Below, in pieces: positions 7,660-16,077 of a DNA stretch of 20,588 bases (its first letter is position 1; the number at the start of each line of letters is the position of its first letter). The position numbers and the translations under genes are program-made. Source of the stretch: Holosporales bacterium (lineage in GTDB: Bacteria > Pseudomonadota > Alphaproteobacteria > BNTO01); contig JAISRQ010000003.1 of the NCBI GenBank assembly GCA_031273545.1, positions 1 to 20,588 on the forward strand. The letters run 5' to 3'. The notes beneath the pieces were generated by a model. That model was given only the letters and a program-made list of their open reading frames with translations. It was not told the origin of the DNA and ran no database searches.

Positions 7660-10600
7660 ATGTCAGATAACAATAAAGTTCATTCCGATAAAAAATCACC
7701 AGTACAGGGATCGTTTCGTGATGCTCGTAGCAGTAATGTTACAGTTGAGGTCCGTCGGAAAAAAGTAAATTTACTTGATCGCAAGAAGGCGTTAGAGCAA
7801 GGAAACAAGAAGGGAGACGATAAACGCGGAGTAGAGCTTCCTGGAAGTTTGAGCTCGGCGGAGGTCAGCAGCCGGATTGAAGCGCTGCGCCAAGCCTCTA
7901 CGCGTCATGAGCTGCCGCCTCGGAGAGTAACACTGCCAGAGCGGGTCGTTAAGAAGAAAGATCCCGAGAAAGAAGCAGACACAACGCTAGAGAAAGTAGC
8001 AGCTGCGGGCGCGGGCGTTGAGTCTGTAGCTCTGGGAGGAAACGAAGGCGGGGATGCAGGGAGACCTGATGCGCAGGCGGGCGAGCCTATGGCAGGTGGA
8101 TCTGATACGGGTGGACGTGGACCTGGGATTAGGGCGGGTGGACCCGAAGCTGGAGAACCTGACGCTCAAGTAGGGCACTCTTATACAACGGGAGAGTCTG
8201 GCGCGAATGCAGAATCTATAACCCAAGCGACTTCAGGGACCCAATCTGGAGTTAACGCTGGCGAGTCTGAATTTAAAGGTGAACGCAGGGCGGACAACGC
8301 TTCTGGGCGCGAAGATACAACGGAAAAAGCTAAGCACGAGCCACATGTGGGTGAACATGGCGGAGCGGATCGGAGCGGCGGCGGAGGAGTACGAGAGCCG
8401 CGCACTGAGACATATGGAGGGGCTCGCGGAGGCACGTACGGCGGTAGCGGCACCCGTGATGCACGCAGTAATAGAGATGGCGGAAACCGTGAAGGAACCG
8501 GAGGCTCACGCGAGCCACGCAGCGGAACGTATGGAAGCCGCGACCAACGTGGTGGCTCCCGAGATCAGCGCGGAGGACGCGACCAACGTGATGGCTCTCG
8601 CGACCAACGCAGCGGCTCTCGTGATGGTGCATACGGCGGAAGACCTGCTGCTGACGGAAGGTATAATGCTCAAGGCGGGGGGCGCACATCTGGGGAATCT
8701 TCGGCAGAGCAAGGCGCACCTATCAGCCCAACTCGGTCGTTTGCGCCCAGGACTTCGCCATATCCGCCTAGGGTAACCACTCCAAGGCCGCCAACCAGCA
8801 CACCTGCATCTAATTCAAGGACTTCTCCCACATCTGGTTCAAGGAGTGGTCCTGCCTCTACATCCTATAGACCGGGACGTCGTTCGTTTGAACCTTCAGA
8901 CGGTTACGGCGAAGCGCCTCGCTCAAGGAGAGTCGGAGACAATGCCGGAATTAGCAAGGATGAACGCGTAGTTCCTGTCATTTTGAGGGCGGCTAGCTAT
9001 GGACCAAGTTTGAAGCAGCAAGCCAAAGAGAAAGAAGCAAAGGAAGCTCTTGAGGCCAAAGCAAAGGAGCAGCAGCGGAAAAAAGAGCTCGAGCCCACGA
9101 ACAAGTTTAAGAGACAGGATCGTTCGCGAACGCAAACGTATGGGGATGCTCCGTCTGTAGTGGCTCCTGTGGTGGCTAAGCCAGAGCGTCAAATCAAATC
9201 GAAGAAGTCTGCTGATGTGGATGCTCCAGAGCGCAGAGGCGTAAAGAAAACGAATTTCGAAATTCCGAAGAAGTTGTCACGAAACGTGTTGACACGCGTG
9301 ATGGACGACGAGGAGGAAATGCGCGTCCGGTCTGTTGCGTCGTATAAGCGCGCACAGAAGAAGCGTTTTGGACCGAAGGTTGAGACTGCAAAGGTTGTTC
9401 GTGATGTGATCATTCCGGATACTATAACTGTAAGCGATTTATCTAACCGCATGGCTGTAAGTAGTGCGCTGGTGATTAAGTCGCTAATGAAACTTGGAAC
9501 ATTGGCTTCCATTAATCAGGTTATCGACGGAGACACGGCTGAACTTGTATGCGTGGAATTTGGACATAGGCCAAAGCGTACGTCCGTGGACGACATAGAA
9601 ACAGGGTTGAGAAGGAAGGACGAGGATCCTGCAAACTTCCAATCTCGTCCGCCCGTTATTACGGTTATGGGACATGTGGACCATGGGAAGACTTCTTTGC
9701 TGGATGCTTTGCGGAAGACGAATGTTATTGCAACAGAGTTTGGCGGAATTACTCAGCAAATTGGGGCATATCAGATTGTAACTCCGTATTCGGATGCAAA
9801 AATCACGTTTTTTGACACACCTGGGCATGCGGCGTTTAGCGAAATGCGTGCACGAGGGGCGGATGTCACAGATATCGTCGTGTTGGTTGTCGCAGCGGAT
9901 GACGGCATAAATGAGCAAACACTAGAGGCGATTTCGCATGCAAAGGCGGCGAATGCGTCAATCATAGTTGCTATAAATAAAATGGATAGACCGACAGCAG
10001 ATCCTCAAAAAATAAAGAATGAATTATTAAATCACAACGTAATATTAGAAGACTTTGGTGGGGATGTTATTGCTGTGGAGGTTTCGGCCAAGTTTGGAAC
10101 AAATCTGGACAAACTTATCGAAGCAATTTTACTGCAGGCAGAGGTATTAGAGCTAAAGGCGGACCCAGTTGGGCCGGCAGAAGGCAGGATTGTGGAGGCC
10201 TCCGTAGAGAAGGGACGCGGCATTGTGGCTACAGTTTTGGTACAAAAGGGGACACTTCGCTCCGGCGATATCTTTGTTGCAGGGGCTGAGTTTGGGCGCG
10301 TAAAAATGATGTACGATCATCTGGGCCAACAGGTGCGCGAGGCAGGGCCGTCATGTCCTGTGGAGGTTCTTGGGTTTAATGGGTCTCCGCTGGCGGGTGA
10401 GGAATTTTTGGTTGTAGAGTCAGAGCAAATCGCACGTGAAGTGGCAGATCATCGTCGCCAAGTTCGAAGAGAAAAAGATGCGTTGGCTAGGAATAAAAAC
10501 TCAATAGAGCATATGATGAGTCAAATAGCGTCAGGGGAAAGTAAAACTCTTAACATAATAATAAAGTCAGATACTCAAGGGTCGTTGGAAGCGATCACGT

Positions 10601-11151
10601 CAAATATTCAGAAACTATCTGTGAATGGGGTTGTGGCTCAAGTAGTGCATAGCGCAATTGGGGATATAAATGAAACGGATGTCATGTTGGCTAAATCTTC
10701 AAAGGCTTGCGTCATTGGGTTCTGTGTCAAGGCGACACCTCAAGCCAGGAGCCTAGCAGATAGGGAGGATATTAACCTTAGCTATTACACGATAATTTAC
10801 GAGATGCTGGAGCAGATAGACGCAATGATGAAGGGGCAGTTGGCACCTACGTTTGAAGAGCATGTGCTTGGAAGAGCAGAACTGCGTGTTGTGTTTACTA
10901 AGGGCAAGTTTATAAAAATTGCTGGGTGCTATGTTACTAGCGGGCTGATGCGCCGGTCAAATTCGCAGGTTAGGTTGATTCGTGGAGATAAGGTTGTGTT
11001 TACGGGCAAGATCGACACTATGAAGCACGAGAAGGACGACATTAAGGAGTCGAGAGAGGGGCATGAGTGCGGGATTATATTGGATGGGTTCCACGATATT
11101 CAAAAAGGGGACATCATAGAGTGCTTTGAGGTAGTAGAGGTTCGCCCTTAG
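7660..11151 (+). CDS. infB: Translation initiation factor IF-2
   Basis: 1163 residues, long compared with E. coli IF-2 (890). IF-2 is the GTPase that brings initiator tRNA to the 30S subunit and promotes subunit joining. The extra length is N-terminal: a basic start (VEVRRKKVNLLDRKK), then a low-complexity Gly/Arg/Ser/Glu-rich region (~110-430) and a charged Lys/Glu helix (~445-480). Conserved parts follow: IF2_N-like domain (~581-640), G1 GHVDHGKT (671-678), G2 in GGITQQIGAY, G3 DTPGH (719-723), G4 NKMD (773-776), G5 SAK (809-811), then the beta-barrel, domain 3 and C-terminal fMet-tRNA-binding domain, ending FEVVEVRP. The GTPase motifs are intact. The ATG has only a weak ribosome site. Normally followed by rbfA, which is absent here. 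Confidence 0.98.
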   Translation: MSDNNKVHSDKKSPVQGSFRDARSSNVTVEVRRKKVNLLDRKKALEQGNKKGDDKRGVELPGSLSSAEVSSRIEALRQASTRHELPPRRVTLPERVVKKKDPEKEADTTLEKVAAAGAGVESVALGGNEGGDAGRPDAQAGEPMAGGSDTGGRGPGIRAGGPEAGEPDAQVGHSYTTGESGANAESITQATSGTQSGVNAGESEFKGERRADNASGREDTTEKAKHEPHVGEHGGADRSGGGGVREPRTETYGGARGGTYGGSGTRDARSNRDGGNREGTGGSREPRSGTYGSRDQRGGSRDQRGGRDQRDGSRDQRSGSRDGAYGGRPAADGRYNAQGGGRTSGESSAEQGAPISPTRSFAPRTSPYPPRVTTPRPPTSTPASNSRTSPTSGSRSGPASTSYRPGRRSFEPSDGYGEAPRSRRVGDNAGISKDERVVPVILRAASYGPSLKQQAKEKEAKEALEAKAKEQQRKKELEPTNKFKRQDRSRTQTYGDAPSVVAPVVAKPERQIKSKKSADVDAPERRGVKKTNFEIPKKLSRNVLTRVMDDEEEMRVRSVASYKRAQKKRFGPKVETAKVVRDVIIPDTITVSDLSNRMAVSSALVIKSLMKLGTLASINQVIDGDTAELVCVEFGHRPKRTSVDDIETGLRRKDEDPANFQSRPPVITVMGHVDHGKTSLLDALRKTNVIATEFGGITQQIGAYQIVTPYSDAKITFFDTPGHAAFSEMRARGADVTDIVVLVVAADDGINEQTLEAISHAKAANASIIVAINKMDRPTADPQKIKNELLNHNVILEDFGGDVIAVEVSAKFGTNLDKLIEAILLQAEVLELKADPVGPAEGRIVEASVEKGRGIVATVLVQKGTLRSGDIFVAGAEFGRVKMMYDHLGQQVREAGPSCPVEVLGFNGSPLAGEEFLVVESEQIAREVADHRRQVRREKDALARNKNSIEHMMSQIASGESKTLNIIIKSDTQGSLEAITSNIQKLSVNGVVAQVVHSAIGDINETDVMLAKSSKACVIGFCVKATPQARSLADREDINLSYYTIIYEMLEQIDAMMKGQLAPTFEEHVLGRAELRVVFTKGKFIKIAGCYVTSGLMRRSNSQVRLIRGDKVVFTGKIDTMKHEKDDIKESREGHECGIILDGFHDIQKGDIIECFEVVEVRP
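8380..8640 (+). repeat. Low-complexity Gly/Arg/Ser repeat region inside infB
   Basis: Degenerate in-frame repeats of 9-24 bp encode variants of GSRDQR and GGTYGG/GSREPRSGTYG (about residues 240-327 of IF-2). The core is a run of five (G/S)(S)RDQR units. Such tracts change length easily by slippage and encode disordered, basic protein. Confidence 0.75.
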
Positions 11152-11337
11152 GCTGATGAGGCGAATGGGGGCGCTCGCATTCCGAGGCCTCTAATATGAC
11201 TTTAAGCGTTTGTTATTTAAACTGTCCGTAATCGTGTGGGATGTCTGTATAGCGGGTTTTCAAGGATTTCGGGCTGAAAATTTGGGAATTACGGGCGTTA
11301 TTTGCCCGAAAAGTCAGTAATCGTTTGTGATGTGGCT
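11152..11337. other. Spacer between convergent infB and membrane-protein gene, with hairpins
   Basis: Two possible 3'-end structures. GAGGCGAATG (11158-11167) can pair with CATTC…GCCTC ending near 11193, with a bulge. CGGGC GTTATTT GCCCG lies near 11293-11309. Neither is followed by a T-run on the relevant strand, so terminators are not firm. A short motif GTAATCGTGTG(GG)ATGT near 11229 recurs in altered form near 11315 (AGTAATCGTTTGTGATGTGGCTC) and after gatB (AGCAAACGCGTGTGATTGTGTGGCTC). Confidence 0.35.
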
Positions 11338-12168
11338 CTACATCTTCATTAATATGATACAAATCAGTAATATTCCGGAAAGTGGAGCCATTATTTTTAT
11401 AAAAATGTTTTTGCATTGGTCTGTTCGAAACGAGGGAAGAAACGAAAAACACACAAAAAACATAGAAATAAGAAGTAATATTTTGAACGCAAATAATGTA
11501 AATAGCTGAGCACTGAAGTTAAATATATCATTGTTATTGGATGCAACTGTAATCATTATTGCTGTAGAAAACATTAAGTTTAACATTTGGCTTAGCTGAA
11601 ATATTACGGAACGTTCGTTGTTAATAAATGATGGAAGCCTAAATGGACCAATATTATTTTGACAAGTTAAGCTTAAAAATATTGTTACAATAACAAAGCT
11701 TCTGATGAAAAAGTTAAGCCTGTCTCCAATGTATACTATCGTTAACAGTGCGATCGAGAGCAAATATTGACTAATTAGGTGAAGCGTAATTTTCCTTTTT
11801 ATCGCAATAATTAGTAAGCCGCTTGAAGACGTAAAACACCGAATAATTTCTAAGAAAAATCTCAATTGGAAAATAAATATAATAATTAACGCTTTTATAC
11901 TTGAATTTACTGGCAATAACATCCACTGGGCAGTCGTGATCAAAAATAATATAATGTTTATTGGAGTTTGATTTGACGTGCGTGAATGAAACAAATGAAA
12001 CAAATGAAAAAAAACATTTCGAACTTGCTGAGAAAAAATTACAACATGCTTCAATGGGGGCGTATTTGTACGACTAAAGTACTTGTATACGCTCTGTTTT
12101 ATCGCTAAAAGTACTACCGACACTAGCCATAGTACTAGCAAATATATTGGTGTGCGCGCGTAATCCAC
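11338..12168 (-). CDS. Polytopic inner-membrane protein, unrecognised
   Basis: 276 residues, strongly hydrophobic, with about eight predicted membrane helices (near 7-24, 70-86, 91-108, 130-148, 152-169, 190-208, 216-234 and 256-275). No family assigned. The central region (FFLEIIRCFTSSSG…KRKITL) and the GPFRLPSFINNE loop faintly recall the NuoH/HyfC family of membrane subunits, but the diagnostic Glu-rich loop is lacking and no partner genes are nearby, so this is only a hint. The start is GTG; an in-frame TAA lies a few codons upstream. That GTG is the last triplet of a perfect 10-bp stem in the mRNA leader. Residues ~26-55 (YKYFSRTNTPPLKHVVIF…) are encoded by a repeat with a second, intergenic copy at 12868-12953. 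Convergent with infB. Confidence 0.65.
   Translation of the reverse strand: MDYARTPIYLLVLWLVSVVLLAIKQSVYKYFSRTNTPPLKHVVIFSQQVRNVFFHLFHLFHSRTSNQTPINIILFLITTAQWMLLPVNSSIKALIIIFIFQLRFFLEIIRCFTSSSGLLIIAIKRKITLHLISQYLLSIALLTIVYIGDRLNFFIRSFVIVTIFLSLTCQNNIGPFRLPSFINNERSVIFQLSQMLNLMFSTAIMITVASNNNDIFNFSAQLFTLFAFKILLLISMFFVCFSFLPSFRTDQCKNIFIKIMAPLSGILLICIILMKM
12003..12091 (-). repeat. Second repeat family, copy inside the membrane-protein gene
   Basis: About 89 bp similar (roughly three quarters identical by eye) to 12868-12953. Shared blocks include GCTTCAATGGGGGCGTATTTG and ACTTCAATGGAGGCGTATTTG at their core and ACTTGTATA at the end. In the gene it is translated as TNTPPLKHVVIF with flanks. Confidence 0.6.
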
Positions 12169-12223
12169 TGGTCTTTATGCCTACTCGTCGTTTTCTCGAG
12201 TTTAGCATATTGCAAGACCAGTG
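12166..12223 (-). promoter_or_regulatory. Leader hairpin that includes the GTG start codon
   Basis: CACTGGTCTT (12166-12175) and AAGACCAGTG (12214-12223) are perfect complements with a 38-nt loop. In the minus-strand mRNA the 3' arm ends with the GTG start codon of the membrane protein. A small inner stem (CTCG/CGAG) is possible in the loop. If formed, the stem would hide the start codon and weak ribosome site, suggesting translational control. Alternatively it is an operator-like dyad. Confidence 0.5.
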
Positions 12224-12319
12224 TTAGGCAGTGCGTGTTCATCTCTGGGTCGGTTCGTGAAGAAATGCAGAAATAGGGAGCCGAGAGCCATCAATATGAG
12301 CCGATTTCACGGGGAATTT

Positions 12320-12760
12320 CTACTGATCTCCTTGCCGTCTGAATTCTTTCACGAAGCACCTATTTATTCTTCTTAGTAGCGAATTTTCATTTCTCAGCCG
12401 TACAATTTCGTTTAGCACTAGTGCCATCTCTGGATCTTCTAAGGTTGTGCTCGGTTGTTCATTTCCTTCTTGTCCGCCTTCGGCTATTCCGGAATTATAT
12501 ATTACTTCGAGGTCATAATTTCTTGATTCTAAATAACAATTTTTTGCTGATAGTAGTGAATTATCATTTTGCAATAGTCTTATTTCCCGTCTCAATAGCG
12601 AATTTTCTTCTGATAATACTTCGTTTCTTAGCTCTAAATTCTCACAGATCGTTTCCAATTGTTCGTTTTCTACTGTGAGCATTTGCAAATCTGCCGATTG
12701 TGATACGTTTGCAAACTGGCAAGCGCTTAAAATTATCATGGTTTTTTTTATTAAATTCAT
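12320..12760 (-). CDS. Small exported coiled-coil protein
   Basis: 146 residues from the ATG at 12758-12760. The start gives a clean signal peptide (MNLIKKTMIILSACQFANVSQSA, cut before DLQ). A longer reading frame begins at a TTG 21 codons earlier, but those residues are polar and would bury the signal sequence. The mature part is dominated by Asn/Leu/Glu heptads (ENEQLETICENLELRNEVLS…) over ~28-90, an acidic linker (EGGQEGNEQPSTTLEDPE), a second short heptad segment, and a basic tail. Probably a periplasmic or secreted oligomer; no family recognised. The two Cys in helices may form disulfides. It is followed on the same strand by the membrane-protein gene after ~150 bp. Confidence 0.6.
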   Translation of the reverse strand: MNLIKKTMIILSACQFANVSQSADLQMLTVENEQLETICENLELRNEVLSEENSLLRREIRLLQNDNSLLSAKNCYLESRNYDLEVIYNSGIAEGGQEGNEQPSTTLEDPEMALVLNEIVRLRNENSLLRRINRCFVKEFRRQGDQ

Positions 12761-12867
12761 TTCATTATCTCTGTTAGTGGTGTTTACATAGGTAACAATG
12801 TCATTATCTCTTACGTCTGTCAATCGAAAAGACTATGAACCATAAAAAAATATAAGAAGATCTGCAG

Positions 12868-12953
12868 GATGAAAAAACGCGTTCAGAATTTGTTAAAAAA
12901 TTGTAGCACACTTCAATGGAGGCGTATTTGCACAACTAAAATACTTGTATATA
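12868..12953 (-). repeat. Second repeat family, intergenic copy
   Basis: Matches 12003-12091 inside the membrane-protein gene but is non-coding here: the frame equivalent to TNTPPLKHVV is interrupted by small indels. It directly abuts element copy C, so the two repeats form a composite block of ~170 bp upstream of gatA. Confidence 0.55.
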
Positions 12954-13040
12954 CCTAACCCCCAAATGGTTGCGCGTTATTAGATGGAGCAAACGTTTGC
13001 TATTCTTCAGTTTCTGGTCCGCAATTTTTGGATCCCACAC
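12950..13040 (-). repeat. Palindromic element copy C
   Basis: Arms CCCCAAATGGTTGCG (12960-12974) and CCGCAATTTTTGG (13019-13031). The minus-strand peptide is fully open: DPKIADQKLKNSKRLL then HLITRNHLGVRYIQ. The plus-strand frame has a stop here, unlike copies A and B, which favours the minus-strand reading as the meaningful one. It lies 80 bp upstream of the gatA start. Confidence 0.75.
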
Positions 13041-13120
13041 AACTACTTGCAATCCCTATTCCAATATTGAGGAACATGCTACCATGCGAAAAGAGAAAAG
13101 CTTAAAAGACGAGCACGATA

Positions 13121-14617
13121 TTGAGCACACTAACCAACGACCTCTGTAGTCTGAGTCTTGTGACTGCACGGGACAAATTGAGAAGCAAAGAAATTGGCGT
13201 CCTAGAATTTGTTGAGACGTATATCACCGCTGTCCAAGATGCGCGGGGGTTGAACGCCTTCATCACAGAGACGCCAGAATTAGCGCGTGAGCAAGCATTA
13301 CGTTCCGAGAAGAAGCTTATGCACGGCGAGGGGCGCCTTTTGGAGGGGATTCCGCTTGGAATCAAGGATCTATTCTGTACTAAAGGGGTTAGAACGACTG
13401 CAGGGTCTAGAATCCTCGAGAATTTTATTCCGCAGTACGAATCCACCGTTTCGCAAAATCTATTGGACGAGGGAGCAGTATTTTTAGGAAAAACGAATAT
13501 GGACGAATTCGCCATGGGGTCGGCGAACATAACGAGTTACTTCGGTCCCGTGATCAGCCCAATTCGCAGCACAGAACATCTAGAAAAGGACTTGGTCCCA
13601 GGCGGCTCCTCAGGCGGATCTGCCACTGCTGTTGCTGCTAACATCGCAGTCGCAGCAACGGCGTCTGACACTGGCGGGTCGATTCGCCAGCCGGCGTCAT
13701 TTACTGGCACGGTTGGAATTAAGCCCACGTACGGTTTGTGCTCTCGCTATGGAATGGTGGCGTTTGCATCATCGCTCGACCAAGCTGGTCCAATTGCTAG
13801 AAACGTAAGGGATGCAGCCTTGATGCTTAGCGTAATGGCAAGTTACGATCCAAAAGACTCTACTTCCTTAAATGTCCCAAGAACCAATTACTTAGATGCG
13901 CTGCAACCTTCCGCTAAGGGGTTAAAAATTGGCATTCCAAAAGAATGTTTTGAAAATCTGTCAGACGACTTGACGCGCGTAATGAGGGGAAGCCTTGATA
14001 CGCTGTCTCATCTTGGGGCGGAAACGGTGGATATTTCGCTGAAAATGCTAAAATATGCCCTTCCTACGTACTATATCATCGCTCCTGCTGAAGCGTCTTC
14101 CAACCTTGCACGTTATGATGGCGTTCGTTATGGGTTCAGGGCCACAACTGCGGACAACATCCAAGACATGTACGCTCATACGCGCCGCCTTGGGTTCGGG
14201 AAGGAGGTTCGTCGACGCATATTTATTGGGACGTATGTGCTGTCCGTTGCTGGGTATGAGTCGTATTACGTCATGGCTCAAAAGGTTCGACAAAAGATAA
14301 CCCAAGAGTTCGAAGAGATTTTTAAACACGTGGACGTAATCATAATGCCAACAACAACAGGTGGCGCGTTTGGCTTGGAAGATGGACCGAAAATGAGCGC
14401 CGTGGACATGTACTTGAATGATATTTTTACGGTTGCGCTTAACATGGCGAGGTTGCCGGGGATTTCTGTGCCGGGGGGGTATACAAGTGATGGCCTTCCT
14501 CTTGGGGTACAGTTTATTGGACCAAGGCTATCCGAGCAGCTTTTGTTTAATGTATCCGCAGCATTCGAAGACGCGGTGCAGATTGGGGACGCGACACAGA
14601 TAAAGGAGACGATATGA
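13121..14617 (+). CDS. gatA: Asp/Glu-tRNA amidotransferase subunit A (GatA)
   Basis: 498 residues, the usual length. GatA is the glutaminase/amidase subunit: it frees ammonia from glutamine and passes it to GatB to convert Glu-tRNA(Gln) and/or Asp-tRNA(Asn). The amidase-signature triad is intact: Lys82 (GIKDLFCTKG), Ser163 in PGGSSGGSA and Ser187 in SDTGGSIRQPA, the last being the nucleophile by family precedent. The start is TTG; a stop lies six codons upstream in frame, and the resulting N-terminus (MSTLTNDLCSLSLVTARDKL) matches the family, so no better start exists. The ribosome site is weak. It overlaps gatB by 4 nt (ATGA), indicating translational coupling. gatC, often first in this operon, is not upstream; the preceding 350 bp hold only repeats. 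Confidence 0.97.
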   Translation: MSTLTNDLCSLSLVTARDKLRSKEIGVLEFVETYITAVQDARGLNAFITETPELAREQALRSEKKLMHGEGRLLEGIPLGIKDLFCTKGVRTTAGSRILENFIPQYESTVSQNLLDEGAVFLGKTNMDEFAMGSANITSYFGPVISPIRSTEHLEKDLVPGGSSGGSATAVAANIAVAATASDTGGSIRQPASFTGTVGIKPTYGLCSRYGMVAFASSLDQAGPIARNVRDAALMLSVMASYDPKDSTSLNVPRTNYLDALQPSAKGLKIGIPKECFENLSDDLTRVMRGSLDTLSHLGAETVDISLKMLKYALPTYYIIAPAEASSNLARYDGVRYGFRATTADNIQDMYAHTRRLGFGKEVRRRIFIGTYVLSVAGYESYYVMAQKVRQKITQEFEEIFKHVDVIIMPTTTGGAFGLEDGPKMSAVDMYLNDIFTVALNMARLPGISVPGGYTSDGLPLGVQFIGPRLSEQLLFNVSAAFEDAVQIGDATQIKETI

Positions 14618-16077
14618 CAAATTTAATAAATGGCGTATGGGAAGTCGTTATAGGTTTGGAGGTGCATGCGCAGATATCGTCCGCTTCAAAGTTGTTTAGT
14701 GGAAGCGCTGTTGATGGCGACGATGGGGCGAATACTCGCGTGAATTTTTTTGACGCGGGAATGCCGGGGATGTTGCCTGTGGTAAACAGTTATTGCATTG
14801 ACCAAGCAATTCGTACAGGGTTTGGAATTCACGGAAAAATCAACAAAATCTCTGTTTTTGATAGGAAAAACTACTTTTATCCAGATTTACCTTCGGGATA
14901 TCAGATCTCGCAATTTTACTACCCTATTGTGACGGGGGGGTACGTGGATGTGCAGGTCCAGGGAGAAGAAAGCCGCATAAATATTACGCGCATACATATG
15001 GAACAGGATGCGGGGAAAAATATTCATGACCTTGACCCAAAGCGGTCTTACGTGGATTTGAATCGCTCTGGGATTGCGCTGATGGAGATTGTGTCAGAGC
15101 CAGATATGCGGTCCGTGGAGCAGGCTGTTACGTTTGCAAAAAAATTGCACACGTTGGTGCAATACCTTGGGACGTGCGATGGCAACATGGAGAAGGGGAA
15201 TTTTCGAGTTGATGCCAATATTTCTGTACATAAGCCGGGTACTCCGTTTGGAACGCGTGTCGAGATAAAAAATTTAAACTCATTCAAATTTATGCAAAAC
15301 GCATTGACATACGAGATTGGCAGGCAGATTGACCTGATAGAGGGGGGCGGCAAGATTGTGCAGGAAACGCGCATGTATGACCCCGTTCAAGGGGTGACGA
15401 CGACGATGCGTGACAAAGAGGACGCGAATGACTACAGGTACTTTGCTGATCCGGATTTGCCGCCGTTGGTTCTGACAGATGAGCGAATTGAGGCGATCAA
15501 GAGAGGGATGCCTGAGTTGCCTGATGAGAAGAGAAAGCGCTTCATGGAGGAGTTTGGGCTGAGCGAGTATGATGCGGATATACTGTCGAATGACCGCTTG
15601 GTTGGAGAGTTTTACGAGGCCGCGATTAGTTCTGGTGTATTTAAAGACCGTAAGGGCGCATATAAATTGGTGGCGAATTGGATTATTGGTGAGCTGTTTG
15701 CTGCGATGAAGGAGGATTCGGTTGCGATTGCAGATTTGCAGCTTCACCCAGGGGAATTGGCTAATTTGGTTGCGCTGATTCAGGATGGGACAATTTCTGG
15801 AAAAATTGCAAAGACCGTGTTCGAGCATATGTGGAAGAACCCAAGAGAAGGGGCGCGCCAGATTGTAGAGAAGATGGGGCTTAAGCAAATTTCAGACGAA
15901 GACGTGATTCGGCCTGTGATACAAGACATACTTGCAAGAAACGAAGCGCTTGTGGCAGATTTCCGCGGTGGCAAAGAATCGGTATTTGGTTTCTTTGTCG
16001 GGCAAACGATGAAGCACTTTAAAGGACAAGCAAACCCTGAAGTCGTGAACGCGCTGTTGAATGAGGCATTAAAATAA
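14614..16077 (+). CDS. gatB: Asp/Glu-tRNA amidotransferase subunit B (GatB)
   Basis: 487 residues, full length. GatB binds the misacylated tRNA, phosphorylates the side chain carboxyl with ATP and transfers ammonia delivered from GatA. Seen: the N-terminal signature EVVIGLEVHAQ (10-20), GMPGMLPVVN, RKNYFYPDLPSGYQISQ (N86 onward), RIHMEQDAGK, DLNRSGIALMEIVSEPD, EIKNLNSFKFMQNAL, the DYRYFADPDLPPL block, and a C-terminal helical and YqeY-like tail from ~residue 300 for tRNA binding, ending VNALLNEALK. The ATG overlaps the gatA stop by 4 nt. No gene follows on this strand in the window, so gatA-gatB forms a two-gene operon with gatC elsewhere. Confidence 0.98.
   Translation: MTNLINGVWEVVIGLEVHAQISSASKLFSGSAVDGDDGANTRVNFFDAGMPGMLPVVNSYCIDQAIRTGFGIHGKINKISVFDRKNYFYPDLPSGYQISQFYYPIVTGGYVDVQVQGEESRINITRIHMEQDAGKNIHDLDPKRSYVDLNRSGIALMEIVSEPDMRSVEQAVTFAKKLHTLVQYLGTCDGNMEKGNFRVDANISVHKPGTPFGTRVEIKNLNSFKFMQNALTYEIGRQIDLIEGGGKIVQETRMYDPVQGVTTTMRDKEDANDYRYFADPDLPPLVLTDERIEAIKRGMPELPDEKRKRFMEEFGLSEYDADILSNDRLVGEFYEAAISSGVFKDRKGAYKLVANWIIGELFAAMKEDSVAIADLQLHPGELANLVALIQDGTISGKIAKTVFEHMWKNPREGARQIVEKMGLKQISDEDVIRPVIQDILARNEALVADFRGGKESVFGFFVGQTMKHFKGQANPEVVNALLNEALK

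Noticed and set aside
8279..8776. 165-codon frame within infB on the same strand
   Set aside because: Arises from the high-GC low-complexity repeats of infB; composition mirrors the true frame.
11338..12168. Assigning the membrane protein as NuoH/HyfC
   Set aside because: Only faint pattern likeness; key conserved loops are missing and no complex I or hydrogenase genes are nearby.
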